This document shows, one piece after another, positions 25,115 to 33,553 of a DNA stretch of 64,000 nucleotides (within the stretch, counting starts at the first letter, position 1; every line of letters starts with the position of its first letter). This stretch comes from Caballeronia sp. GAFFF1 (lineage in GTDB: Bacteria > Pseudomonadota > Gammaproteobacteria > Burkholderiales > Burkholderiaceae), in contig NZ_JALQEM010000043.1 in NCBI RefSeq assembly GCF_023630705.1, forward strand, positions 1-64,000. Direction: 5' to 3'. The translations under genes and the position numbers were made by a program. Below the pieces are notes generated by a model. The model saw nothing but the letters and a program-made list of their open reading frames with translations, searched no databases and was not told the origin of the DNA.

Positions 25115-27251
25115 CGCACGGCCGGGCGAAACCGGCGCCCTCCCGGAAAAGCTCACCGCAGAGACGGCGCGCTCCCTGGAAAAGCTCACCGAGTCACTCA
25201 CGCTCGAGCGGCCCTACACCACCAACGATATCACCGCGCTGCGCGCGTATGTGCAGCGCATTCCGCCGGCGGTGATCGCGCGCAATTACTACAACCCGGA
25301 TGAGGATGCGCACGCGGCGACGCCCGGGGCGATGGAGCGGCACCTGACGAAGATGCTCGACACGCTGGTGGCGCTGGCGATTGCGCATGGCCCGACGGCA
25401 CTCGCCGACCACCTACGTGCGTCGATCTGGCAGCACGGGCGGCCGAAGCTCACCGCGGTGACCTACCGCATGATGACCGACGCCGCGCACCTCGCGGCCC
25501 TGCCGCCGCATCCTGACCATGCAGTCGGCGCGTGGGTGCGTCCACGCATCGCGCGGCGGCTCAAGGGCGAGGGGATCGACACGCTCGGCGAACTGGTCGC
25601 GTTCTGCAACCGGCGCGGCGCGAGCTGGTGGCGCTCGATTCCGCGCATCGGCCCGGGCCGCGCGCGCGCCGTTGTGAGCGGGCTACGCCGGCAGCAGGCG
25701 TGGTTGCAACGAACGGTCGAGGCCGACGTCAACTCCATGGAACAGGACGGCGTGCCGTTGGTCGCGGCCCATCTGGTCGAAGTCACGCCGGCCGCCAGTG
25801 TGACGGAAAGCGGCCCAGGCAGCGGTCCGGGCGGCGGCCCACGTCGGGAAAGCCGACTCAAGGAGCGACTGACCCTGGCACCGCTTGAGCGCCTGGCGGT
25901 GCCGCACGCGCTGTCGGGCGCTGACGGGGAAAACCGGTCGACAGTCTTCTGCTACATCCAAGCGAAGCACGACCTCGATGCGGTGCGCGCGTACCTGAAC
26001 CGCTGCCGGGACCAGCCGGCAACGCTGCGCGCGTACACCAGGGAACTCGAGCGCTTCCTGCTGTGGGCGGTGGTGCTGCGCGGCAAGGCGCTGAGCGATC
26101 TGCGCGTGGACGACTGCGAGGCGTACAAGGACTTTCTGAAAAGCTCCGATCCACGTTTTGTGGGCGACCGCTTCCCCCGGCACTCACCGCGCTGGCGACC
26201 CTTTGCGGCGTCGACCGACGGATCAGCCTCGCTATCGCAGCGCTATACCATCCGGGTCCTCCGCACCGCGTTCAACTGGTGGGTTGATGTGCGATATCTG
26301 GCCGGAAACCCGTGGAAGGCGATCAACGATCCAGCCGTGATCAAGCGTGCGAGTCCGATGAGAATCGAGCGCGGGTTGACGGCTGGGTTGTGGCGAAAGC
26401 TGCGTGACGAACTCGATGCAAGATCAACGGAGGGGAGCGCGACACAGTGGCGTGTGGTCCGCGCCGTGATCTTGTTGATGGGCGATTCGGGGCTGCGGCG
26501 CGAGGAAGCCGCGGTCGCGCATCGCGAAAACCTGCGCCCGTCGTTCTATGGAACCTTTGATCGGCCCGTATGGGAGTTGACCCTGGTCGGCAAGGGGCAG
26601 CGCGAGCGAACGGTGCCGGTAAGTGCAGCGACACCTGAAGCTTTGCGAATGCATTGGGCAGATCGACGGAAGGCGTTCGATAGCGGCGAAGCGGGCGCCG
26701 CTTCCAAGGGACCGCTCGTCGCACCGGTCATCATTCCGTGGACCGACGCATCACGACGACGCCATCGAGCCTGGACGAGCAACGATGCGGCCGAAGGATA
26801 CGAAATTGGCTACACCGCTGATGCGCTAAATCGGCTGATTGGCAGAATGTCGGCGGAGCTGGTGAAGACGGCGGATGCGCTAGATCTAGATGATCGTATC
26901 TGGCTCGGTAAGGCCAACGCGCACGCTTTCCGTCACACTTTTGGCACCCGGTCCGTTGCCAGTGATGTACCAGTCGACGTTGTGCAGAAAGTACTGGGCC
27001 ACGCATCTCTGCAAATTACTACGATCTATGTTCAGGCTCAAGAATCAGCGCGTCCTCGAAGAAGTTGCCCGTTACTATGCTGCGCGCAGCGGCTGGCGAA
27101 AAAGGATCTTGATTCGCCGAATGATGCAACGGGCTCTGATCATGCATCGACCACGAAGCAGCGTCGCGCCCATCATTACACTCCGAGGAATTTGCAACGA
27201 GATCGCGGATCGATTGATTTGAAATCGTGCATGCCGACTGATGTTCCGTGA
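25107..27251 (+). CDS. Large tyrosine recombinase with DUF3701 region, copy 2, altered C-terminus
   Basis: 714 residues from the ATG at 25107 with a GGAGG site just upstream. Domain order follows copy 1: DUF3701 (TTNDITALRAYVQRIPPAV, RGASWWRSIPRIGPGRARAV), core-binding region, and catalytic domain with R464, H606, R609, H632 and Y641. It lacks the Ser/Ala/Arg insertion found in copy 1. After IYVQA the frame shifts: the expected tail (NQRVLEEVARYYAARSG) is encoded in another frame from about 27043, and the actual product runs on for some 70 unrelated residues. The nucleophile is kept, so activity could survive. The missing helix is where integrases exchange contacts in the tetramer. Confidence 0.85.
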   Translation: MTDARPGETGALPEKLTAETARSLEKLTESLTLERPYTTNDITALRAYVQRIPPAVIARNYYNPDEDAHAATPGAMERHLTKMLDTLVALAIAHGPTALADHLRASIWQHGRPKLTAVTYRMMTDAAHLAALPPHPDHAVGAWVRPRIARRLKGEGIDTLGELVAFCNRRGASWWRSIPRIGPGRARAVVSGLRRQQAWLQRTVEADVNSMEQDGVPLVAAHLVEVTPAASVTESGPGSGPGGGPRRESRLKERLTLAPLERLAVPHALSGADGENRSTVFCYIQAKHDLDAVRAYLNRCRDQPATLRAYTRELERFLLWAVVLRGKALSDLRVDDCEAYKDFLKSSDPRFVGDRFPRHSPRWRPFAASTDGSASLSQRYTIRVLRTAFNWWVDVRYLAGNPWKAINDPAVIKRASPMRIERGLTAGLWRKLRDELDARSTEGSATQWRVVRAVILLMGDSGLRREEAAVAHRENLRPSFYGTFDRPVWELTLVGKGQRERTVPVSAATPEALRMHWADRRKAFDSGEAGAASKGPLVAPVIIPWTDASRRRHRAWTSNDAAEGYEIGYTADALNRLIGRMSAELVKTADALDLDDRIWLGKANAHAFRHTFGTRSVASDVPVDVVQKVLGHASLQITTIYVQAQESARPRRSCPLLCCAQRLAKKDLDSPNDATGSDHASTTKQRRAHHYTPRNLQRDRGSIDLKSCMPTDVP

Positions 27252-27373
27252 AGCGCTTCGGACGAGGAGCGATCGCTAACCACTGAGTTGCCGAAGGATC
27301 CATCAGCACAAAAGTCGTCGACGACCGGCACGAGCTTGCGGTTCCATGGGTATAAGCAAAAAGAGCACAGAAA

Positions 27374-30300
27374 TTGAGCAAGAAAGCTAAGAATCAATCT
27401 GCGAAAAAACAGCCTGGAAAGCCGCCTGCCGCTCTTCAGCTTTTCCGACGCATCGTGCACTCTGCAAAAACGCCAAGAAGTGGCTTGTCGAGAGCGCGTG
27501 CAGCGCTGCCTCCAGAGAGCTTCCCGGAGATCGTGCGTGAACTGGGTAGGCAGTCCATCTACAAGCCCCTGTTGGCGCCCACTGCCTTCGCAAGAACACT
27601 AAGAGATTTCACATCTAAGCCACGATTGATTCGCCTGGAAGCAGACGGTGAAATCGTGTGGACTGCTTCCATCCTTGCTTTGTACCGGGACGAACTTTGC
27701 AGTTTCATTATCCTTCGCGAACAATTCTATGAGTCGTATCTTCTTGGTGACTTGGTGGGGGCGCTGAATTTTCTCCAAAAAATAGAGGAGCAGTTCGGCG
27801 TCTCAATTTGGCTGCTTAACCAGAAAGTTCAGATTCTCCAGCTACACGAAGGACTCAAAGCACAAAAAGACTTGCTTGAAGAGGTTGTGAACACGCCAGG
27901 TTTCAGCCAATACGCGGCCTGGCTTGTCTACTATTTTAGTGTACGGGCAGAGGAGAATGTCTCATTCGCAAGCCTCGAACAACAGGCGGGGGACATCCTT
28001 GAAATTCCAGAAATGGGCGACTATTGGTTGAGTCATGTGCTCCCGTACGACCTCACGCAGGTTGAAAATGTCGCGACGCCGATCGCTCACGAAGAACCTC
28101 ATCCTATCATTGACCGGTACGAAACGTTCGTCGCGATGCTTCAGATCTACGCCGTTCGGGTCCAAGCATCGGCTCTGCCTCGTCTTATTCTGGCACTGAA
28201 GCAAATGGATGGCTTCCCAGACGTTCGCATAACGCGGCTGCAAGAGGTCTTTGGTCTTCGCGAGCTCGGCTCGGTCGACGTGACGCTGCCGGATGCCGAC
28301 GCCTATACAGCCGGGCGCTACGAAGAGCTTCTCCCTTCTCATGGAGACAACCTCGAACTCATCGCTCGCGCCAGAGTGATGTCTGGCCTCGGTGATTCGG
28401 GTAGTGTTGATCTGTCGATAAAAAGCCAAGTCATTCGACTGATGTGCGACGTTCTCGTTCGTTCCGACGCGGCGGCTCAAAGCAGACTCAGCCTGAAGAA
28501 ACTTGCACTGTTCTGTTCTAAGCACGTCTACGGGATCCAAATTGCGTCGTTTCTCGAGCGGAGGCACGAGCATCTGCAGGTTTCGGAGTATTCGGAGCTC
28601 GACCGCTTAGCCGCGCTCGCGGGCCCGACTGACAACCCGTGGAGCGCGCCGATATTGGCGCAACTACTAACGAAGGTCCAATGGCTGGACAGACTTGAAG
28701 ATAACGTCCCGGAGTCACCGGCAGTAAGGTTGAGAAGGGCGTTGTCCGATAACAGCATGGCGAAGTTGGAGGCCCTGCGTGGACTCATCCCCGAATATCG
28801 TTTCAACTTGTACGCAGGGCACATTGCGTTCAGCCAAGCGAACTACGATAAAGCTGCGGACTACTACGAAAAAGTGAGGAAAACGGGGAATGATTATCTA
28901 GAATCTACGGCAACTCGCTACCTGTTCGAATCACACTACGCGCTCGGCAAGTTCGAGAGCGCAATGACGATCGCGGTTTCGGAGTTGCTGCGCCGGCCAA
29001 CTGCCTGGGATACATATCCGCTTGAGCGGCTGGTGAAACTTTGCCTGAAAGACCAGTCGCTAGTCAGCCGGGTTGAACTAGCGATTCTCGTGTATCTGAC
29101 TTCGCGACATATCGATCCTAAATGGGAGCGAGAGTTATCAGATATCTATGAGAACGTCCTTTACGAGATGGATTTTACGAGGCCGTCCCAGCTGAGTGAG
29201 ATTTTCCCTGACCTCAGTCAACCCGCAGTCGACCTTTGGATTTTCTTCCTTAGATATGTCGCCATCCCTCGCGTGCTCGACGACACGACTGCCTTTGACG
29301 ATGTGGACGCTGTCGATAGAGAACGCATCTCGGTACTCCAAATTCTCAGTCAGCTTGACCCCAGTAACGGACAAGCTTACCTCTCTGAGATCCGGGCAAT
29401 CACCCGGGACTTGAACGTCTCTCATTTCCTCAAAAAGGTGCAAAGCAGTAAGATCTATGTTGACGAAAGCGGCGTTCGCAGAGCGTTAGAGCTAACGCTA
29501 AGAGAATCCTTTACGCGTTATGTCAGGCTGCTAACAAGTCCATCGTTAGCTTACCAAGCTGAGAAATTATCGAAACGACTCGTCGCCATGCTCAACGTCA
29601 AAGGAAACCCCGAATTCAAGGAATTGAAGTTGCCGGCCTCTGAACTTGAAGGGCTGGTGCAATCGATGCTTTCAGATACGGTTCATGAATTCGCATTGAA
29701 CCCAGCATTTGGGCTAGACACTCATATCAGCACCTCAATCCGACATGGGTCGTTTGAAGGCCATCTGAGAAGTCCTTTAGCGCTTGAAGGTCTACTCTGC
29801 GCTCGATTGGGAGAAACGTATCAGCTTCCCCCGGTGTGGTCGAGAGAGCTATCGGAACTGTCGCCAGACGATGGCGAGTATGTACGAAAACAACTCGCTC
29901 GTTTTACGCAAAAGTTCGAAGATTTAGTGCAAGGCTACACCAAGCAGAAGCTACATATCCGGGCGATCGGCAACAACATTGCGATGTTCGACTATCACAC
30001 GTCGGACGAGGAGCTTGCAAGCTTGGAGAGCGCGGTTGCTGAAAGTTCGACTTATGAACTTGCCGTAGATAAATTAATAGCACATTGTTGGTACTTAACT
30101 GATCGATCTCTTGATGCGATTCGAACAGATCTTCAGACTTCGATGAGGCGGCAGCTCGCCACCGCTTTTGACGTTCTCGTTACCAACCTAGAGTCGAAAT
30201 TGCAGCACGATCAAATCGTATCGCTGATCGATGCGATAGCCAGAGCACGCGTATCGTTAGATTCAGCACTTAACGACGTGACCGAGTGGTTCCACAAGCC

Positions 30301-30817
30301 TACCGACCTATCTCGGGACCCATTCGACTTCGATCTCGCGGTCTATGTAGCTCGACTGCAGGCAACAAACTGCTACACGCAAACGCCTATCGTCCCCACG
30401 TTCAATCTCTCCGTAACGGGAAAAGTGCCGGGGGCGTCGCTCGACGGCCTTTGCGAACTTATATTCATCCTTTTTCAAAATGCGATCATCCACGGCCTCA
30501 CAGAGGACCGAGGAGTAAAGGTTCAGATCAGCACAATGCGAAAAAATGGTACGGTTATCCTTGAATGTCGTAATCTAATTCCGGCCGAGGCTGATCTCGC
30601 AGAGCGGCGAGCGATGTCACAGGCGGCAATGCGTCGATACGAGCGAGACTCGGCGCTGAAGCGTGCCCGAAGTGAAGGGGGGTCGGGCCTTTCTAAAATC
30701 TGGCGCATCGCGGAATTTGATCTTCGGGTGAAGCACGGTATCTTCTTGGAAGTTACGGACGATCGCGAATTCGTCGCAAAGGTCGAACTTCAGGGGGAGG
30801 CGGTGAACGAATGTTGA
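27374..30817 (+). CDS. dtcA: Detocs sensor kinase DtcA-like: TPR-type helical repeats plus HATPase
   Basis: 1147 residues starting at the TTG at 27374; no in-frame ATG precedes the conserved part. Residues 50-900 are helical with TPR-like pairs (YAGHIAFSQANYDKAADYYE, then RYLFESHYALGKFESAM). The C-terminal 170 residues form a GHKL ATPase: N-box FQNAIIHGL with N1036 and G-box GGSGLSKIW near 1100. A canonical H-box is not obvious. It overlaps the receiver gene by seven bases. In Detocs, DtcA is thought to sense infection and phosphorylate DtcB and DtcC. The three-gene order and the nucleosidase-fused receiver make this assignment strong. Base composition is lower in G+C than in the flanks. Confidence 0.8.
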   Translation: MSKKAKNQSAKKQPGKPPAALQLFRRIVHSAKTPRSGLSRARAALPPESFPEIVRELGRQSIYKPLLAPTAFARTLRDFTSKPRLIRLEADGEIVWTASILALYRDELCSFIILREQFYESYLLGDLVGALNFLQKIEEQFGVSIWLLNQKVQILQLHEGLKAQKDLLEEVVNTPGFSQYAAWLVYYFSVRAEENVSFASLEQQAGDILEIPEMGDYWLSHVLPYDLTQVENVATPIAHEEPHPIIDRYETFVAMLQIYAVRVQASALPRLILALKQMDGFPDVRITRLQEVFGLRELGSVDVTLPDADAYTAGRYEELLPSHGDNLELIARARVMSGLGDSGSVDLSIKSQVIRLMCDVLVRSDAAAQSRLSLKKLALFCSKHVYGIQIASFLERRHEHLQVSEYSELDRLAALAGPTDNPWSAPILAQLLTKVQWLDRLEDNVPESPAVRLRRALSDNSMAKLEALRGLIPEYRFNLYAGHIAFSQANYDKAADYYEKVRKTGNDYLESTATRYLFESHYALGKFESAMTIAVSELLRRPTAWDTYPLERLVKLCLKDQSLVSRVELAILVYLTSRHIDPKWERELSDIYENVLYEMDFTRPSQLSEIFPDLSQPAVDLWIFFLRYVAIPRVLDDTTAFDDVDAVDRERISVLQILSQLDPSNGQAYLSEIRAITRDLNVSHFLKKVQSSKIYVDESGVRRALELTLRESFTRYVRLLTSPSLAYQAEKLSKRLVAMLNVKGNPEFKELKLPASELEGLVQSMLSDTVHEFALNPAFGLDTHISTSIRHGSFEGHLRSPLALEGLLCARLGETYQLPPVWSRELSELSPDDGEYVRKQLARFTQKFEDLVQGYTKQKLHIRAIGNNIAMFDYHTSDEELASLESAVAESSTYELAVDKLIAHCWYLTDRSLDAIRTDLQTSMRRQLATAFDVLVTNLESKLQHDQIVSLIDAIARARVSLDSALNDVTEWFHKPTDLSRDPFDFDLAVYVARLQATNCYTQTPIVPTFNLSVTGKVPGASLDGLCELIFILFQNAIIHGLTEDRGVKVQISTMRKNGTVILECRNLIPAEADLAERRAMSQAAMRRYERDSALKRARSEGGSGLSKIWRIAEFDLRVKHGIFLEVTDDREFVAKVELQGEAVNEC

Positions 30818-31272
30818 CGTATGTTATTGAGGATAGTCCGGCGAAAGCGGCTGCGATCCTCCAGTTTTTGGCGGGTCATTACCCCGAAATCTCCGTTCAA
30901 TTGTTCGCAAGCTTCCAAAGCGGATTGAAGCAGGTCGAGTCTGCTACACCACGACTGATTATTCTGGACATGACCTTGCCAACATTTGATCGTGTGCCAA
31001 ATGGTCGAGAAGGGCGTGCTCGTCCGCTGGGTGGTTACGACTTACTTCGGAAGCTGAGGCGCCGGAGTATCAACTGCAAAGTAATCGTGGTGACGCAGCT
31101 GGAAACCTTTGGCGAAGGAGAAGACAAAATCACCTTCGCAGAGATTACTTCAATTTGCGAGCGTGAATTTCCCGGATTGTTCATGGGCAGTGTGTACTTC
31201 GATCAAGGCTCTGTCAATTGGCAGGAACAGCTTGCATCGTTGATCGACAATGTAAGGAGCGGAGCGTGTTAA
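30811..31272 (+). CDS. dtcB: Detocs stand-alone receiver DtcB-like
   Basis: 153 residues, a single CheY-like domain: acidic pair E7-D8, phosphoacceptor D53 in LIILDMTLP, and threonine in VIVVTQLE. The conserved lysine of the last strand is not evident. An insertion after D53 (TFDRVPNGREGRARPLGG) enlarges the loop. There is no output domain. In Detocs, DtcB acts as a phosphate buffer that competes with DtcC for phosphate from DtcA and prevents toxicity without phage. The ATG overlaps dtcA and the stop overlaps dtcC, so the three are translationally coupled. Confidence 0.8.
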   Translation: MLTYVIEDSPAKAAAILQFLAGHYPEISVQLFASFQSGLKQVESATPRLIILDMTLPTFDRVPNGREGRARPLGGYDLLRKLRRRSINCKVIVVTQLETFGEGEDKITFAEITSICEREFPGLFMGSVYFDQGSVNWQEQLASLIDNVRSGAC

Positions 31273-32507
31273 AAATTTTGATCGTCGAAGACGAGCATGA
31301 AAAACGTCGGTTAATCGCTTCGGCAGTTCTGGGAACGCCGGGAATCAGTGAGGGTGACGTAGAATACGCGGCGGACGTCACCGGCGCCAAGCGTGCAATA
31401 CGTCGCACCCGCTTCGATCTAGTGATCCTAGACATCAACCTTCCTGAGAAACCCGATGCATTTGCAACGCCTGGTGCCGGCTTGCAAGTTATCAGTTTCA
31501 TCAAGAATAACAACGCAGCAAAAACACCGAGCTACCTTGTCGGCATGACTGCATACGACGAGAGTGCCGATGTTGCAGCGGACGAATTCGCGTCCCCACT
31601 TTGGAAATTAGTACGCTTCTCGTACACAGAGAACGGTTGGAAGCAGTCGCTGGAGCTAGCGCTCGAATATTTGGTGCAGAAGCACCGTCCGCCCTATGTG
31701 AGCGATGGCAAAACGTATCATACAGATCTCGCGATTTTCACCGCGTTGGACGAAGAGTTGGAAGCTGTCCTTGCGTTGAACGGGAACTGGCGAGAAGAAG
31801 CGGTAGCGCATGATCACGCTCGTTACTTCGTGGGGACGTTTCCTTCAGATGTCCGACCCGTAAAGGTAGTCGCGGTCGCAGCCCCGCGAATGGGAATGCC
31901 GCCGGCAGCAGTGACCGCCGCCAAACTGATAAGCACTTTTCGTCCTAGAACTCTAGCAATCACTGGCATTTGCGCAGGGGTAAGAGGAAAAACGGACGTC
32001 GGCGATATTCTGATCGCCGATCCTTGTTTCGATTGGGGGAGTGGCAAGTGGGTGCGCGAAGAAGCGACATCGGAACTCCGCTTTAGACCGGCCCCCTATC
32101 AATGGAGATTGGACGAAAGGCTCCGAGCTGGTGCTCGTGCAATTGCCACAGCGGGTCTAATGAGCCAAATACATCAACGATACGCGGATGCGAAGCCGGA
32201 TAGCGCTCCTCGAGTAATTGTCGATGCAATGGCAAGCGGCGCGTCGGTCCTCCAGGCAGCGCAACTTGTCGATGATGTGCGCGATCAACACAAGAACCTT
32301 GTGGGGGTTGAGATGGAGAGCTATGCAGTCTTCACTGCTGCAGAATATGCATCGGAACCCAGGCCAGCATGCATTGCGATTAAATCGGTTTGTGACTTTG
32401 GTGACGAAACCAAAGCCGACGAAGCGCACGCTTACGCGTCGCACACCAGCGCGCAATTCTTATACGCGTTCGCAACGGAGTTCCTTGTGAACGAAGACAT
32501 CGACTAA
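31266..32507 (+). CDS. dtcC: Detocs effector DtcC-like: receiver fused to purine nucleoside phosphorylase
   Basis: 413 residues from the GTG at 31266, which has AAGGAG six bases upstream. Residues 1-130 are a receiver domain (KILIVEDEHEKR, phosphoacceptor D56 in LVILDINLP). From about 154 (DLAIFTALDEELEAVL) to the end is a PNP/MTA-SAH nucleosidase fold: ITGICAGVRGKTDVGDILIA, the ribose-binding VGVEMESYAVF and the catalytic-loop Asp in SVCDFGDETKAD. In characterised Detocs systems this effector cleaves ATP once phosphorylated, stopping phage growth at the cost of the cell. The active-site motifs look intact. Confidence 0.85.
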   Translation: MLKILIVEDEHEKRRLIASAVLGTPGISEGDVEYAADVTGAKRAIRRTRFDLVILDINLPEKPDAFATPGAGLQVISFIKNNNAAKTPSYLVGMTAYDESADVAADEFASPLWKLVRFSYTENGWKQSLELALEYLVQKHRPPYVSDGKTYHTDLAIFTALDEELEAVLALNGNWREEAVAHDHARYFVGTFPSDVRPVKVVAVAAPRMGMPPAAVTAAKLISTFRPRTLAITGICAGVRGKTDVGDILIADPCFDWGSGKWVREEATSELRFRPAPYQWRLDERLRAGARAIATAGLMSQIHQRYADAKPDSAPRVIVDAMASGASVLQAAQLVDDVRDQHKNLVGVEMESYAVFTAAEYASEPRPACIAIKSVCDFGDETKADEAHAYASHTSAQFLYAFATEFLVNEDID

Positions 32508-32926
32508 GTTGGACGCGGCGACGCGTATGTTCGAGTAGCTGGTCCCAATAAAACATATTGCGGTGGTATATGCTGGAACGATTAATGGGCAGATCCAACT
32601 CGGCGCTTCAATATTACGTCTTTAAGAAAGTCTCAGCCTTTGGCCCTTCAAAGCACTTGACATAAGACCGTCGTGACGCTGGTCGCATCACTAGGCGTTT
32701 GATGTTTCCTTTCAAGAACATAGCGCCCGCGTCGGGGCGTTATCGACACGGTTATCCACGTAATCTGTGGATAACTCAGCCCCCTGCAGCCACGCGCCAG
32801 ACTGGAAGCGCCTCCCGACCGATTGGACAGCGACCTTCTCGAATTCTGAAGTCGGCCATGAAGCGACGTTCGCTGGCCCATAAACTTGGACTTCGCGCCG
32901 TCGACGACATATCCGGTAGCAGACGT
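32508..32926. other. Intergenic region after Detocs
   Basis: No coding frame is credible. The stretch carries a pair of inverted DnaA boxes, listed separately. Confidence 0.5.
32751..32775. repeat. Inverted pair of DnaA-box-like sequences
   Basis: GTTATCCAC at 32751-32759 and GTGGATAAC at 32767-32775 form a perfect 9-bp inverted repeat with a 7-bp spacer. The right arm includes TGTGGATAA, a perfect DnaA box; the left, TTATCCACG, matches eight of nine. No iterons or replication gene are adjacent, so this may be a DnaA-titrating or regulatory site, or a relic of another origin. Confidence 0.55.
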
Positions 32927-33379
32927 TCACACGGCAATGTGAAGCAGTGCCAGTATGCAAACAAAAAGCGTAATTAGAATGAAAACGGCCCAGAATCCTA
33001 TGCGAACGATCGTCTGCCTACCTCTGCCGGTACTTTCGAAGTAGGTTTCCCAACCAAGCCCTGCCGGGAGTTCTCCCTTCGTCCGGCTCGCCAACTCAAC
33101 TTCCCTCAAATACTTACCCATCGTTCCGAGGTGAAGGTTTATCGAGTAAGCTCTCGCAGCTCCAAAAACCGCTATAAGACACGGAATTGCCCACGCCATC
33201 CACGTGAACGAGTATTGGAGTCCATCCGATCCCCCACTGTGAACTACCAGCCACGAATAGACGGCGGCGACAGATAACAGAGAGTTCCGCTCAAGCGCAG
33301 AAAGCTCTGCTAATTGAGTTTCGATCTCTTTCCTCAGACTGAGGTATTCCTCCTTTGGAAGCGAAAACGGGTCGCTCAT
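32927..33379 (-). CDS. Small membrane protein, 150 aa
   Basis: The ATG at 33379 has GGAGC upstream. A charged helical N-terminus (KEEYLSLRKEIETQLAEL) precedes three hydrophobic stretches: about 33-48, 60-78 and 127-148. The layout of a short amphipathic helix followed by a few membrane helices recurs in small accessory-region proteins of unknown role. It may be co-transcribed with no neighbour, since the hydrolase gene on the same strand starts 1.7 kb upstream and ends 174 bp before it. Function unknown. Confidence 0.65.
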   Translation of the reverse strand: MSDPFSLPKEEYLSLRKEIETQLAELSALERNSLLSVAAVYSWLVVHSGGSDGLQYSFTWMAWAIPCLIAVFGAARAYSINLHLGTMGKYLREVELASRTKGELPAGLGWETYFESTGRGRQTIVRIGFWAVFILITLFVCILALLHIAV

Positions 33380-33553
33380 CGTAGCTCCATTAAACTAGAA
33401 ATAACGCCCTAGCTTATGACGCACGCCTTGAAGAACGGCCGCAGCGGGCGTGACTCCGGAGGTTTGCAAACAGCAGATTGGTGGCAAATTACAGGGCCGG
33501 CTGTCGAAGTCTCGAGCAACGTACGCTGACTGGTTGGATGGGTTAGCCGTTAC

